Translations under genes and position numbers: made by a program
In this document: one piece after another, positions 8,403-16,296 of the stretch
Layout: each line of letters begins with the position of its first letter
Position numbering within the stretch: the stretch's first letter is position 1
Assembly: GCA_910588935.1 (NCBI GenBank)
Contig: CAJUSM010000025.1
Span: 1-36,277 of the forward strand
DNA length: 36,277 nt
Source: an uncultured Oscillospiraceae bacterium
GTDB taxonomy: Bacteria; Bacillota; Clostridia; Oscillospirales; Acutalibacteraceae
Direction of reading: 5' to 3'
Notes under the pieces: model-generated
Told to the model about the DNA's origin: nothing
Seen by the model: only the letters and a program-made list of their open reading frames with translations
Database searches by the model: none

Positions 8403-9194
8403 ATGGCCCGGCTCAGCCCGCTGTTCTCTGGCAGTTCGGGGAACAGCTATTACATAGGCTCCCGCAGCGCGGGGCTGCTCATCGACGCGGGCCGCAGCGC
8501 CCGGCAGATAGACGGGATGCTAAAGGTTTTGGGGATTAACCCCCTGGCTATTCAGGGAATCCTGGTTACCCACGAGCACAGCGACCATGTGAGCGGGCTA
8601 AGGGTATTTGCCAAAAAGCATTCTCTGCCCATATTTGCCACAGGGGGCACCCTTTCCGCGATTCGGGGCATGGTGGGGGATACAGCAAGACTCTGCCCGG
8701 TGGAGCCGGGGGAGACTTTGGAGCTGGCCGGTATGGAGGTCAGCCCCTTTTCGGTTTCTCACGACTGTACAGACCCAGTGGGCTACCGGATTGCTACCGC
8801 GGACGGCCGGGGCTTCTGCTTGGCTACAGATTTGGGCTTTGTTTCCGACTCTGTCAGGGAGCGGCTGCTGGGCTGCGACCTGGTGGTGCTGGAGTCCAAC
8901 CATGATGAGGAGATGCTGAAAAAAGGCCCGTATCCCTATGTGCTTAAACGGCGCATCCTTTCGGACCGGGGCCATTTGTCCAATGCCTCTTGTACCCGGC
9001 TCCTGCCCCAGCTGGCAAAAAGTGGGGTCAGGCGCTTTTTGCTTGCCCACCTGAGCAGAGAAAACAATAGCCCCGCCCTGGCAGAGAGCACAGCGGTGGA
9101 AGGCCTGACCCAGGCAGGCTATACCCGGGATCTGGATTATATGCTGGAAATCGCCCCGGTGGAGAACACCGAGGGGAGAACAATTATTTTTTAG
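8403..9194 (+). CDS. yycJ: YycJ/WalJ-type metallo-beta-lactamase-fold hydrolase
   Basis: A 263-residue metallo-beta-lactamase-fold protein. The start MARLSPLFSGSSGNS is characteristic of the YycJ (WalJ) group, and the metal site THEHSDH lies at about residues 57-63; further ligands are in VSHD (near 121) and ATDLG (near 141). YycJ proteins are probably DNA exonucleases linked to cell-wall and DNA metabolism, though the role is incompletely known. ATG 8403 follows an AGGGAGG site. rlmH begins 11 bp after the stop; yycJ-rlmH proximity is common in Firmicutes and supports the call. Confidence 0.85.
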   Translation: MARLSPLFSGSSGNSYYIGSRSAGLLIDAGRSARQIDGMLKVLGINPLAIQGILVTHEHSDHVSGLRVFAKKHSLPIFATGGTLSAIRGMVGDTARLCPVEPGETLELAGMEVSPFSVSHDCTDPVGYRIATADGRGFCLATDLGFVSDSVRERLLGCDLVVLESNHDEEMLKKGPYPYVLKRRILSDRGHLSNASCTRLLPQLAKSGVRRFLLAHLSRENNSPALAESTAVEGLTQAGYTRDLDYMLEIAPVENTEGRTIIF

Positions 9195-9205
9195 GGAGGC
9201 GGGTT

Positions 9206-9676
9206 ATGCTCCTGGTAAAGTTGATCTGCGTAGGCAGGCTGAAGGAGGCTTACTGGCGGGCGGCGGTAGAAGAATATGAAAAGCGCCTTTCCTCCCTGTG
9301 CAGGCTGGAGCTAATGGAGCTGCCAGAGGCAAGGCTGCCTCAATCCCCTAGCCCGGGAGAGATTGGGGCTGCCCTGGAAAAAGAGGCTGAGGCTATTTTG
9401 CCCCGGCTGGCAGGCCGGGTTTTTCCTATGTGCATCGAGGGAAAACAGGTAAGCTCTCAGGAATTGGCGAAACTTTTAGGGGACGCCATGACCAGCCCGG
9501 GAGCGGTGAGCTTTGTGATCGGCAGCTCCTATGGCCTCTCTCCCCAGATAAAGGCTCAGGGGAAGCCGGTTTCTATGTCGCCTATGACCTTTCCCCACCA
9601 GTTGGCCAGGGTGATGCTGTGCGAGCAGGTATACAGGGGTCTGCAGATTCTGCGGGGAGCGCCCTACCATAAGTAA
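9206..9676 (+). CDS. rlmH: 23S rRNA pseudouridine-1915 N3-methyltransferase RlmH
   Basis: A 156-residue SPOUT methyltransferase that methylates pseudouridine 1915 in helix 69 of 23S rRNA, acting on the 70S ribosome. The family signature is clear at the C-terminus: FVIGSSYGL, MTFPHQLARVMLCEQ, and the terminal GAPYHK. Length matches the family (about 155-160). A GGGAGG ribosome site precedes ATG 9206. It lies 11 bp after yycJ, so the two are probably co-transcribed. Nothing unusual was seen. Confidence 0.97.
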   Translation: MLLVKLICVGRLKEAYWRAAVEEYEKRLSSLCRLELMELPEARLPQSPSPGEIGAALEKEAEAILPRLAGRVFPMCIEGKQVSSQELAKLLGDAMTSPGAVSFVIGSSYGLSPQIKAQGKPVSMSPMTFPHQLARVMLCEQVYRGLQILRGAPYHK

Positions 9677-9751
9677 AGGGAACTTGGCCGTGCCGGGAGC
9701 TTAAGAAGGCAGGTCTTTTTCTTTATAACCACTAATGCGGGAGCAGCGCCC

Positions 9752-9763
9752 AGCCGCTTAAGC
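9752..9763. repeat. intergenic AGC[C/G]GCTTAAGC motif, copy 2
   Basis: AGCCGCTTAAGC, identical to the copy at 12490-12501 and similar on its flanks (CGCC before, CCGC after). It sits inside a larger weak dyad (GCAGCG at 9743-9748 with CGCTGC at 9765-9770) between rlmH and deoB. Confidence 0.45.
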
Positions 9764-9810
9764 CCGCTGCCGGCGGAATCGCCCTGTAAATTGCTGAAAG
9801 GAGAATAGAG

Positions 9811-11019
9811 ATGTACCCTTATCAACGTGTTTTTGTCATTGTCATCGACTCTTTTGGCATTGGCGCTATGGCTGATGCCGGCCAATATGGAGACCAGGGG
9901 GCCGATACGCTAGGCCATATTGGGGAAAAAGTCGGGCTTGGCCTTCCCAACCTGCGCCGGCTGGGCTTAGACCTGTTACACCCCTTCCCTGGCGGGAAGA
10001 GCCCCCAACACCCAATTGGTTTCCGAATGGCTTTAGAGGAGGCCAGCACCGGAAAGGACACCATGACTGGCCACTGGGAGATGATGGGCCTGCACATCAC
10101 CCAGCCCTTCCTTACTTTTACAGATACAGGCTTTCCGCCTGAGCTTATCCGCCAGCTGGAGGAGCAAACAGGGCGGAAAGTAATCGGCAACAAAAGTGCC
10201 AGCGGCACAGAGATTCTGGAGGAACTGGGGGAGGAAGAAATTAGCCAGGGTCATCTGATTGTGTATACCTCCGCAGACTCGGTGCTGCAGATCTGCGGCA
10301 ATGAGGAGACGATGGGCCTGGAGACCCTATATAGGTACTGCGAAATCGCCCGAGAGCTGACCATGCGGGAGGATTGGCGGGTAGGCCGGGTAATTGCCAG
10401 GCCCTATGTGGGCAAAAAGCGGGGAGAGTTCCGGCGCACCAGCAACCGCCACGACTATGCCCTGAAGCCCTACGGCAAAACCGCTTTGGACGCCCTGAAG
10501 GCTCAAGGCCTGGACACCATCTCAGTGGGGAAAATCTACGATATTTTCGATGGAGAAGGGCTGACAGAGTCCAATAAGTCTAAGAGCTCGGTTCATGGCA
10601 TGGAGCAGACTTTGGAAATTGCGAGCCGGGATTTTACCGGCCTCTGCTTTGTGAATTTGGTGGATTTCGACGCCCTTTGGGGCCATCGCCGGGATCCGGC
10701 AGGGTATGCCGCTGAATTGGAGCGCTTCGACCAGGCCTTAGGCCGCCTGCTGCCTGTTTTGGGGCCCAAGGATCTATTGATGATTACCGCCGACCACGGC
10801 AACGATCCCACTTTTCGGGGCACGGACCATACCCGGGAACGGGTGCCTTTGCTTATGTATTCTCCCTGGATGGAGAAAGAGGGGCGGCAGGGCTCGCTGG
10901 GCACAGGGGAGAGCTTTGCCCTGATTGGGGCCACCATTGGCGAGAATTTTGGAATCCAGATGCCAGAGGGAACCATTGGCCGTTCGATACTGGGAGAAAT
11001 TGGCTGGCGTGAAGAATGA
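9811..11019 (+). CDS. deoB: phosphopentomutase DeoB
   Basis: A 402-residue cytoplasmic enzyme of the alkaline-phosphatase superfamily that interconverts (deoxy)ribose 1-phosphate and 5-phosphate in nucleoside salvage. Metal and active-site motifs are in place: VIDSFGIGAMADA near residue 11, the catalytic Thr region TGKDTMTGHWEMMG near residue 80-90, and ADHGNDP plus TDHTRERVP near residues 328-345. Length is normal. AAAGGAG precedes ATG 9811. The GNAT gene starts 12 bp after the stop. Its usual partners (nucleoside phosphorylases) are absent here, although a broken phosphorylase gene lies at 33460-34099. Confidence 0.96.
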   Translation: MYPYQRVFVIVIDSFGIGAMADAGQYGDQGADTLGHIGEKVGLGLPNLRRLGLDLLHPFPGGKSPQHPIGFRMALEEASTGKDTMTGHWEMMGLHITQPFLTFTDTGFPPELIRQLEEQTGRKVIGNKSASGTEILEELGEEEISQGHLIVYTSADSVLQICGNEETMGLETLYRYCEIARELTMREDWRVGRVIARPYVGKKRGEFRRTSNRHDYALKPYGKTALDALKAQGLDTISVGKIYDIFDGEGLTESNKSKSSVHGMEQTLEIASRDFTGLCFVNLVDFDALWGHRRDPAGYAAELERFDQALGRLLPVLGPKDLLMITADHGNDPTFRGTDHTRERVPLLMYSPWMEKEGRQGSLGTGESFALIGATIGENFGIQMPEGTIGRSILGEIGWREE

Positions 11020-11031
11020 CAGAGGTGGACT

Positions 11032-11586
11032 ATGAAACGCGCTATCTATGCTATGAGGAGTCAGTATTTGCTGCCCTCCCTTGATTTGGTGGAGGATGTG
11101 TTTACAAAGTGGGAAAGCCCAAAGGAGGGCAAGATTGTGCGGCAGCTGGTGGAAGAGATCCGGGCAAAAAAGTACTATCTTCCAGAGCTGGAGCTGGTAA
11201 TGGTCAATGAAAATGACGAGGTGATAGGATACGCCATGTTTTCCCGCTTTCATATTGAGGGCAGGTTTGAAGAGGAATTGCTGATTCTGACACCTGTGGC
11301 AGTAAAAGCAGAACTGCAGCGGCAGCATATTTCCAAAGATATGCTGGAATATGGCTTCGAGAAGGCAAAGAAGATGGGGTTTAAGGCCATTATTGTAGAG
11401 GGTGACCCGAAAAACTATACGCCCCGGGGATTTATGCCCAGCTACAAGTTTGGCATAACCGGGGGACCCAATATCCATTTGCCCAGCCCGGAGTGCCTTA
11501 TGGTGAAAGAGCTGGAGAGCGGGGCATTGGATCAAATAAGCGGTTTGATAGACTACTCTTTTTATGAGACGCTTAGGGAAGGGTAA
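11032..11586 (+). CDS. GNAT-family N-acetyltransferase
   Basis: A 184-residue protein of the GNAT fold, close to the YhbS-like group. The acetyl-CoA-binding region is visible at about residues 87-120: ILTPVAVKAELQRQHISKDM, then LEYGFEKAKKMGFKAIIVEG, followed by the YTPRGF segment common in YhbS-like proteins. The usual Q/RxxGxG/A loop reads QRQHIS, with His where the first Gly is usual, so cofactor binding may be altered. Substrate unknown. A ribosome site AGAGG precedes ATG 11032, and the gene is tightly packed between deoB and the metallo-hydrolase gene, suggesting one transcript. Confidence 0.8.
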   Translation: MKRAIYAMRSQYLLPSLDLVEDVFTKWESPKEGKIVRQLVEEIRAKKYYLPELELVMVNENDEVIGYAMFSRFHIEGRFEEELLILTPVAVKAELQRQHISKDMLEYGFEKAKKMGFKAIIVEGDPKNYTPRGFMPSYKFGITGGPNIHLPSPECLMVKELESGALDQISGLIDYSFYETLREG

Positions 11587-11606
11587 AACAACGGGAGGTT
11601 TAAAAA

Positions 11607-12392
11607 ATGGTATTTCATATTTTGGGCAGCTGCTCCGGCACCGAGCCTATGCCGGGCCGGCATCACACCAGCCTAGCTTTAGAGACCGGAGGAAAGCTGT
11701 TTTTTCTGGACGCAGGGGAAAACTGCGGCTATGCCGCCTATTTGCGGGGATTGGATTTGGCGGCTACAGAGAGTATTTTTATCTCTCACACCCATATGGA
11801 CCATGTAGGCGGCCTGCCCCATTTGCTGTGGAACCTGCGGAAACTATGCACAATCAACCAGGAAACAGCGGCCAGGATGGCCGGGCGGCAGGTAAAAGTG
11901 TTTCTCCCCGACCTGGAGGTGTTCGACGGGGTGAAGAAAATGCTGCTGGGCAGCGAAGGAAATTATGAAACGGTGTTCTCCCTAAAACCCCGGCTGGTTG
12001 CCTCCGGACCCCTAGAGGAGGCGGGGCTGGAGGTTCGGGCTGTGCCCAACCGGCACCTAGGGGAGCCTAGGCCAGGGGAGCCCTGGAAAAGCTTTTCCTT
12101 TGTGATAGAAGGGGAAGGAAAACGGGTGGTGTACTCTGGGGATTTTCGGGAGCTAGAGGAGCTGGAACCCTGGCTGGAGGGCGCGGACCTGGTCTTTTTA
12201 GAGACAGGGCACCATAGGGCATGGGAGCTATGCCGGGAATTAAAGGAAAGCGGCAGGAGCTTTGGCAAGGTAATGTTTTATCACCATGGGGTGGAGATTC
12301 TCGGGGACTTTGAAGGGGAGCTCAGGCTGGCAAAAGAAGTGCTGGGAAACCAGGTGGAGTTTGCCCAGGACGGGACACAGATAGAGGTGTGA
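11607..12392 (+). CDS. RNase Z-like metallo-beta-lactamase-fold hydrolase
   Basis: A 261-residue metallo-beta-lactamase-fold protein of the RNase Z/ElaC-like group. It begins with the usual ILGSCSGTEPMPGRHHTS strand-loop, holds the zinc motif SHTHMDHVGGLPH near residues 61-73, and has a later ligand in YSGDFRE (about residue 174) and a His in FYHHG. It lacks a recognisable exosite arm of true tRNase Z, so the substrate is open: it could be a phosphodiesterase or another hydrolase. An ACGGGAGG-type ribosome site precedes ATG 11607, 20 bp after the GNAT gene. It is the last gene before the convergent serA. Confidence 0.8.
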   Translation: MVFHILGSCSGTEPMPGRHHTSLALETGGKLFFLDAGENCGYAAYLRGLDLAATESIFISHTHMDHVGGLPHLLWNLRKLCTINQETAARMAGRQVKVFLPDLEVFDGVKKMLLGSEGNYETVFSLKPRLVASGPLEEAGLEVRAVPNRHLGEPRPGEPWKSFSFVIEGEGKRVVYSGDFRELEELEPWLEGADLVFLETGHHRAWELCRELKESGRSFGKVMFYHHGVEILGDFEGELRLAKEVLGNQVEFAQDGTQIEV

Positions 12393-12489
12393 TAGCAGGC
12401 CGAAAACGCAGGGTAAAAATCCTGGCGGAGAAAGCGAAAACCTGTTGGGGCAGGCGGAGGCCTATGACCTTCGCCCAACCTTAAACGCC

Positions 12490-12501
12490 AGCCGCTTAAG
12501 C
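12490..12501. repeat. intergenic AGC[C/G]GCTTAAGC motif, copy 3
   Basis: AGCCGCTTAAGC, identical to the copy at 9752-9763, in the 231-bp gap between the convergent metallo-hydrolase gene and serA. Function unknown. Confidence 0.45.
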
Positions 12502-12525
12502 GCCCGCCAGAGGCTTTATCACATA

Positions 12526-12600
12526 CAAAAAATTACGGGACGCAGTCCCGACAGGCTCTTAACCGCACGGAAGGAGAAGGGGTGTCGGAACCGCGTCCCG
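12526..12600 (-). terminator. long-stem intrinsic terminator of serA
   Basis: Read on the minus strand: an 8-bp outer stem (12593-12600 with 12536-12543), one mismatch (12592/12544), then a 9-bp inner stem (12583-12591 with 12545-12553, one G-T pair), and a T-rich tail (12535-12526, containing T6). The loop is 29 nt. It lies 23 bp after the serA stop. Confidence 0.88.
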
Positions 12601-12623
12601 AATTGTTTATCGCGAACAGAATT

Positions 12624-13802
12624 TTACTGCCCTGTAGAGTCCATAACCCGCACCCGGATAATGGATTCCTGGCTGGCCAGCTCGCTGGCCGCGGCGGACA
12701 GCTCTCCGCCGGATACATCCAAAATAGTATAGGCGTATTCGCCCCGAGATTTGCTCTGCATGTTTTCAATGTTGATGCCGGCTTTGCTGCAAACCAAGGT
12801 GAAGTTGGCAATGGCCCCTGGTATGTTCCGGTGTATAACACACAGCCGGTTGGTATTGGGTTCTCTGGCCATTACCAGCCCGGGGAGGTTGACGGAATTG
12901 ATAATATTGCCGTTTTCCAGATATTCCTTTATTTGGTCCACAGCCATTTGGGCGCAGTTGTCCTCGCTCTCTGGGGTAGAGGCCCCCAGGTGGGGCAGGG
13001 CGATTACATTTTCTGTTCCCAGCAGGCTGTCCGTGGGGAAATCGGTGGCATAGGCGGAAACTTTTCCAGAGTTTAGGGCCTCAAGCATGGCCTGAGAATC
13101 TACCAGCTCGCCCCGGGCAAAGTTCAGGACGCGCACCCCATCCTTCATTTTGCCAATCACCGAGTCGTTCACCATGCCCTTGGTTTCTCCGGTAAGAGGC
13201 AGGTGCAGGCTGATGTAATCGCAGTTCTGGTAGATTTCGTCCAGAGAAAGGGAGCGGTGCACCGAGCGGGACAGCCGCCAGGCAGCGTCTACAGAGAGGA
13301 AGGGGTCGTAGCCGTACACCTCCATACCTAGGGAGTGGGCGGCGTTGGCCACTAAAATACCGATGGCCCCCAGGCCTACTACGCCCAGGGTTTTTCCCTG
13401 AATTTCCGGTCCGGCGAACTGGCTCTTCCCCTTTTCCACCAGTTTGCCCACCTGGTCGCCCTGGCCCTTTAGGGTTTTCACCCAATCCATAGCCGGGCCG
13501 ATTTTCCGGGAGCTGAGGAGCAGGGCGCAGAGCACCAGCTCTTTTACCGCGTTGGCATTGGCCCCGGGGGTATTAAAGACCACAATGCCCTTTTTGGCGC
13601 AGTCCTCTACAGGGATATTGTTGGTGCCGGCCCCGGCCCGGGCAATGGCTAGCAGGCTTTCGTCCAGCTCCATATCGTGCATGGAGGCGGAACGGACCAG
13701 AATGCCATCGGGCTGGTTCATTTCCGGGGCGAAGGTATAGTTTTCCCCAAAGCGCTTGGTGCCCAGGGGGCTGATTTTGTTCAGGCAGAGAATTTTGTAC
13801 AT
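12624..13802 (-). CDS. serA: D-3-phosphoglycerate dehydrogenase SerA
   Basis: A 392-residue NAD-dependent dehydrogenase that oxidises 3-phosphoglycerate to 3-phosphohydroxypyruvate, the first step of serine synthesis. The nucleotide-binding loop VVGLGAIGI lies near residue 146, the catalytic Arg in NFARGEL (near 229), and the catalytic His in LPHLGAST (near 275). Residues from about 320 form a C-terminal ACT domain, as in the short (about 390-residue) SerA type, so serine feedback is possible. Start ATG 13802 begins MYKILCLN, with AAAGGA upstream; the frame is open further back but unlike SerA. serC lies upstream on the same strand, 278 bp away; that gap shows no clear promoter to me. Confidence 0.95.
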   Translation of the reverse strand: MYKILCLNKISPLGTKRFGENYTFAPEMNQPDGILVRSASMHDMELDESLLAIARAGAGTNNIPVEDCAKKGIVVFNTPGANANAVKELVLCALLLSSRKIGPAMDWVKTLKGQGDQVGKLVEKGKSQFAGPEIQGKTLGVVGLGAIGILVANAAHSLGMEVYGYDPFLSVDAAWRLSRSVHRSLSLDEIYQNCDYISLHLPLTGETKGMVNDSVIGKMKDGVRVLNFARGELVDSQAMLEALNSGKVSAYATDFPTDSLLGTENVIALPHLGASTPESEDNCAQMAVDQIKEYLENGNIINSVNLPGLVMAREPNTNRLCVIHRNIPGAIANFTLVCSKAGINIENMQSKSRGEYAYTILDVSGGELSAAASELASQESIIRVRVMDSTGQ

Positions 13803-14080
13803 GGGAATCATCCTTTCAGAAATTGTGCAGGGTTCAGGCAGCGTAACGCCCCTTCTGTTATCCGGTTTGCGGGCAGTATGAGGTGGCAATGTTCCCGTCT
13901 GCTACAACGGGGCTTTCCTTGAATTATTGCCCTAAAGGTTTCCAACTGTCTTTGCCTGTGCTCATTATTCAAATGATATGCTGTGGCGGAACGGCCCCGC
14001 AGAATGCCGCTTTTGCCCATCACCCACATCGATAAATGGGCCGAACTCCAAGGGCTCAAAGGAATAGCGGGGCTTTCATC

Positions 14081-15166
14081 CTATCCGTTCTCTTGCTCGA
14101 ACTTTTGCATAAAGTCCACTAACTTGGCGACGCCCTCCGGCGGCATGGCGTTGTAAATAGAGGCCCGCATTCCTCCTACGCTGCGGTGGCCTTTCAGGTT
14201 TACAAAGCCCGCGGCGGCGCTCTCTTTTACAAATCTGGCATCCAGGTCGGCATTGCCGGTAACAAAGGTAACGTTCATAATAGACCGGCTGTCCTCTCGG
14301 GCGCAGGCCTTAAATAGCTTAGACTGGTCCAGAAAATCGTAAAGCACTTGAGCCTTTTTCACGTTTCGGGCCTCCATGGCCTCCAGCCCGCCGATCTCGT
14401 TTTTAATCCACTCCAGCACCAGCTTGCAAATGTAAATGGACCAGCAGGGGGGCGTGTTGTACATGGAATCGTTTTTGGCCATCACCCCATAGTTGAACAT
14501 AGTGGGGGTACCTTCCTGGGGCTCGCCGATCAAATCTTCCCGGACGATGACAATGGTAAGGCCGGCGGGAGCCACGTTCTTCTGGGCCCCGGCATACAAC
14601 AGGCCAAATTTCGTTACGTCAATGGGACGGCTAAGGATGCAGGAGGAAACATCCGCCACCAGGGGCACGCTGCCGGTATCGGGCAGGCTGTGCCAGGCTG
14701 TGCCATAAATGGTGTTGTTCAGGCAGATGTGGAAGTAGTCCGCGTCTGGGCGGAACTCGCTGGGGTTCAGCTCTGGGATATGGGAGAAATTTTCCTCCTT
14801 AGAGCTGGCCACTGCCTTGCAGTCGCCATAGCGAGAGCCCTCTTGGAACGCCTTGGTGGAGAACTGGCCGGAGAGCACATAGTCGGCCTTGTGGGATTTT
14901 GTCATCAGGTTCATCGCCACAGCGGCAAACTGGCTGGAGGCGCCGCCCTGGAGGAAGAGCACCTTGTAATTTTCTGGAACGCCCATTACTTGGCGGAGCA
15001 AAGCCTGGGCCTCTGTAATAATGCCATCGTAGACCTTGGACCGGTGAGACATCTCCATAACCGACTGGCCGCTGCCCTCATAGTTCAGCATTTCGGCCGC
15101 CGCCTTCTCCAAAACGGGAAGGGGCAGCATAGAAGGGCCTGCGGAAAAATTGTATACTCGGGACAT
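14081..15166 (-). CDS. serC: phosphoserine aminotransferase SerC
   Basis: A 361-residue PLP-dependent class V aminotransferase that converts 3-phosphohydroxypyruvate and glutamate to phosphoserine, the second step of serine synthesis. Typical start SRVYNFSAGPSMLP; the Schiff-base Lys is in LYAGAQKNVAPAG near residue 195. Length matches the family. ATG 15166 has AGGAGG upstream; the frame extends further back but that part is not SerC-like. Pathway order is serC then serA on one strand; no serB was seen, which is common in Clostridia. Its promoter is at 15284-15312. Confidence 0.96.
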   Translation of the reverse strand: MSRVYNFSAGPSMLPLPVLEKAAAEMLNYEGSGQSVMEMSHRSKVYDGIITEAQALLRQVMGVPENYKVLFLQGGASSQFAAVAMNLMTKSHKADYVLSGQFSTKAFQEGSRYGDCKAVASSKEENFSHIPELNPSEFRPDADYFHICLNNTIYGTAWHSLPDTGSVPLVADVSSCILSRPIDVTKFGLLYAGAQKNVAPAGLTIVIVREDLIGEPQEGTPTMFNYGVMAKNDSMYNTPPCWSIYICKLVLEWIKNEIGGLEAMEARNVKKAQVLYDFLDQSKLFKACAREDSRSIMNVTFVTGNADLDARFVKESAAAGFVNLKGHRSVGGMRASIYNAMPPEGVAKLVDFMQKFEQENG

Positions 15167-15283
15167 AATATTGACCTCCTGATTTCTGGCATAGGCCCTG
15201 GGGGCCAAAAGCCAGGAAATTTGACGGGATTGGGATGGGCGCGGATGGTTTCTCTAAGTAAATTGATAAAGGGCCGCCTGTTT

Positions 15284-15312
15284 ATTATAGCCTGAAAGCC
15301 ATGGTTTTGCAA
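15284..15312 (-). promoter_or_regulatory. promoter of serC
   Basis: On the minus strand, TTGCAA (15312-15307), a 17-bp spacer, and TATAAT (15289-15284). The leader to the serC ATG is about 110 nt. It is divergent from the hydrogenase-regulator promoter about 70 bp away. No T-box features were found in the leader. Confidence 0.75.
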
Positions 15313-15367
15313 GGAAAAACTGTGCTCTCTAGGAGCTTGCTATGGCAGCAAAGGAAATTTGAGGCGA

Positions 15368-15411
15368 ATTTCATGAAATGTTTGCACTGCCGCCACCATA
15401 TATGATATAAT
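15368..15411 (+). promoter_or_regulatory. promoter and palindrome ahead of the hydrogenase regulatory operon
   Basis: TTGCAC (15382-15387), an 18-bp spacer and TATAAT (15406-15411). A perfect 12-bp palindrome, ATTTCATGAAAT (15368-15379), ends two bases before the -35 and is a possible operator or activator site. The leader to ATG 15478 is about 60 nt. Confidence 0.75.
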
Positions 15412-15477
15412 ACGAAAAGACAAAGTGTGCAGGCTAGACCCCTGCTTGCACCAAAGATACAGACAGGAGGCAAAGCT

Positions 15478-15828
15478 ATGCAAGTGAAGGACATTGTGGA
15501 TATCCTGAAATGCCAGGTACTTATTGAAGGCGACATGGAGCAAGAGGTGAAAACCGCCTGCGGCAGCGACATGATGAGCGATGTGCTGGCCTTTGTAAAA
15601 GACCAGTCGGTGCTGCTTACAGGCTTAATGAACCCCCAGGTGGTGCGCACCGCGGAGATGATGGATATGCACTGCATTATTTTTGTGCGGGGCAAGCCGG
15701 TAAACCAGCAGGTGCTGGACCTGGCGGAGATGAAGGACATGACGGTGCTCTCCACCCCCTACCGTATGTTCACTGCCTGCGGGCTGCTCTTTAGCAGCGG
15801 GCTGAGAGGAGGCTGCGATATCTCATGA
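15478..15828 (+). CDS. DRTGG-domain protein (hydrogenase-cluster, first copy)
   Basis: A 116-residue protein consisting of little more than one DRTGG domain, a small fold also found in phosphotransacetylases and CBS-pyrophosphatases and often beside [FeFe]-hydrogenase genes. The middle and end (VLLTGLMNPQVVRTAEMM, then FVRGKPV and VLSTPYRMFTACGLL) match that family. No catalytic residues are known; a nucleotide-sensing or regulatory role is inferred. ATG 15478 follows CAGGAGG; the frame is open upstream to 15427 without similarity. The next gene overlaps its stop by four bases (ATGA), so the two products are probably translationally coupled. A second DRTGG gene lies at 17670-17999. Confidence 0.85.
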   Translation: MQVKDIVDILKCQVLIEGDMEQEVKTACGSDMMSDVLAFVKDQSVLLTGLMNPQVVRTAEMMDMHCIIFVRGKPVNQQVLDLAEMKDMTVLSTPYRMFTACGLLFSSGLRGGCDIS

Positions 15829-16265
15829 GCATGCTGCATTTGGACTATCAGGTGCCAGGGGATGACTTTACCCGGGCCGGCGAGGCTTCCGGCGATGTAA
15901 AGCACAAGCTGAAAAAGCTGGGCTATGAGCCAGACGCCATCCGCCGGGTGGCCATTGCCATGTATGAGGGAGAGATCAACCTGGTTATCCACGGCGGCGG
16001 CGGCCAGGCTGTGGTAGATGTAGACCCAGACCGGGTAGAGATTGCTCTCATTGACCATGGGCCAGGCATTGCGGACGTGGAGCAGGCCATGCAGGCCGGC
16101 TGGAGCACTGCCCCGGATAATGTGCGGGCCTTGGGCTTTGGCGCGGGCATGGGCCTGCCCAATATGAAAAAATATACCGACGAGATGACCATCGATTCCA
16201 CGGTGGGCGTGGGCACCACGGTGCGCATGACCGTGTTCCCCGGAAGGAAGCAGGAAGGGAGATGA
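15825..16265 (+). CDS. RsbW-like ATPase (anti-sigma-type HATPase)
   Basis: A 146-residue GHKL ATPase of the RsbW/SpoIIAB (serine-kinase or anti-sigma) type, without membrane spans or a histidine phosphoacceptor domain. The ATP-binding boxes are in order: N box EGEINLVIHGGGG (near residue 49), G1 DHGPGI (near 76), and G2 GFGAGMGLPNM (near 105). In other systems such proteins phosphorylate a partner on Ser/Thr or bind sigma factors; the partner here is unknown. It overlaps the DRTGG gene by four bases and is followed after 31 bp by the sensory hydrogenase gene, which suggests a shared signalling role. That role is inference. Confidence 0.85.
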   Translation: MSMLHLDYQVPGDDFTRAGEASGDVKHKLKKLGYEPDAIRRVAIAMYEGEINLVIHGGGGQAVVDVDPDRVEIALIDHGPGIADVEQAMQAGWSTAPDNVRALGFGAGMGLPNMKKYTDEMTIDSTVGVGTTVRMTVFPGRKQEGR

Positions 16266-16296
16266 CCCCCTGGGGCCATCAAAGGGATATTTGGAT

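Noticed and set aside
10774..11535. A 253-codon minus-strand open frame across the deoB-GNAT junction
   Set aside because: Covers two real plus-strand genes and has no recognisable product.
15167..15283. Possible T-box or other riboswitch leader for serC
   Set aside because: The leader is only about 110 nt, and no specifier stem, T-box bulge sequence or terminator was seen.
14348..15295. A 315-codon open frame on the plus strand opposite serC
   Set aside because: Shadow of serC; the serC frame has all catalytic motifs and a strong ribosome site.
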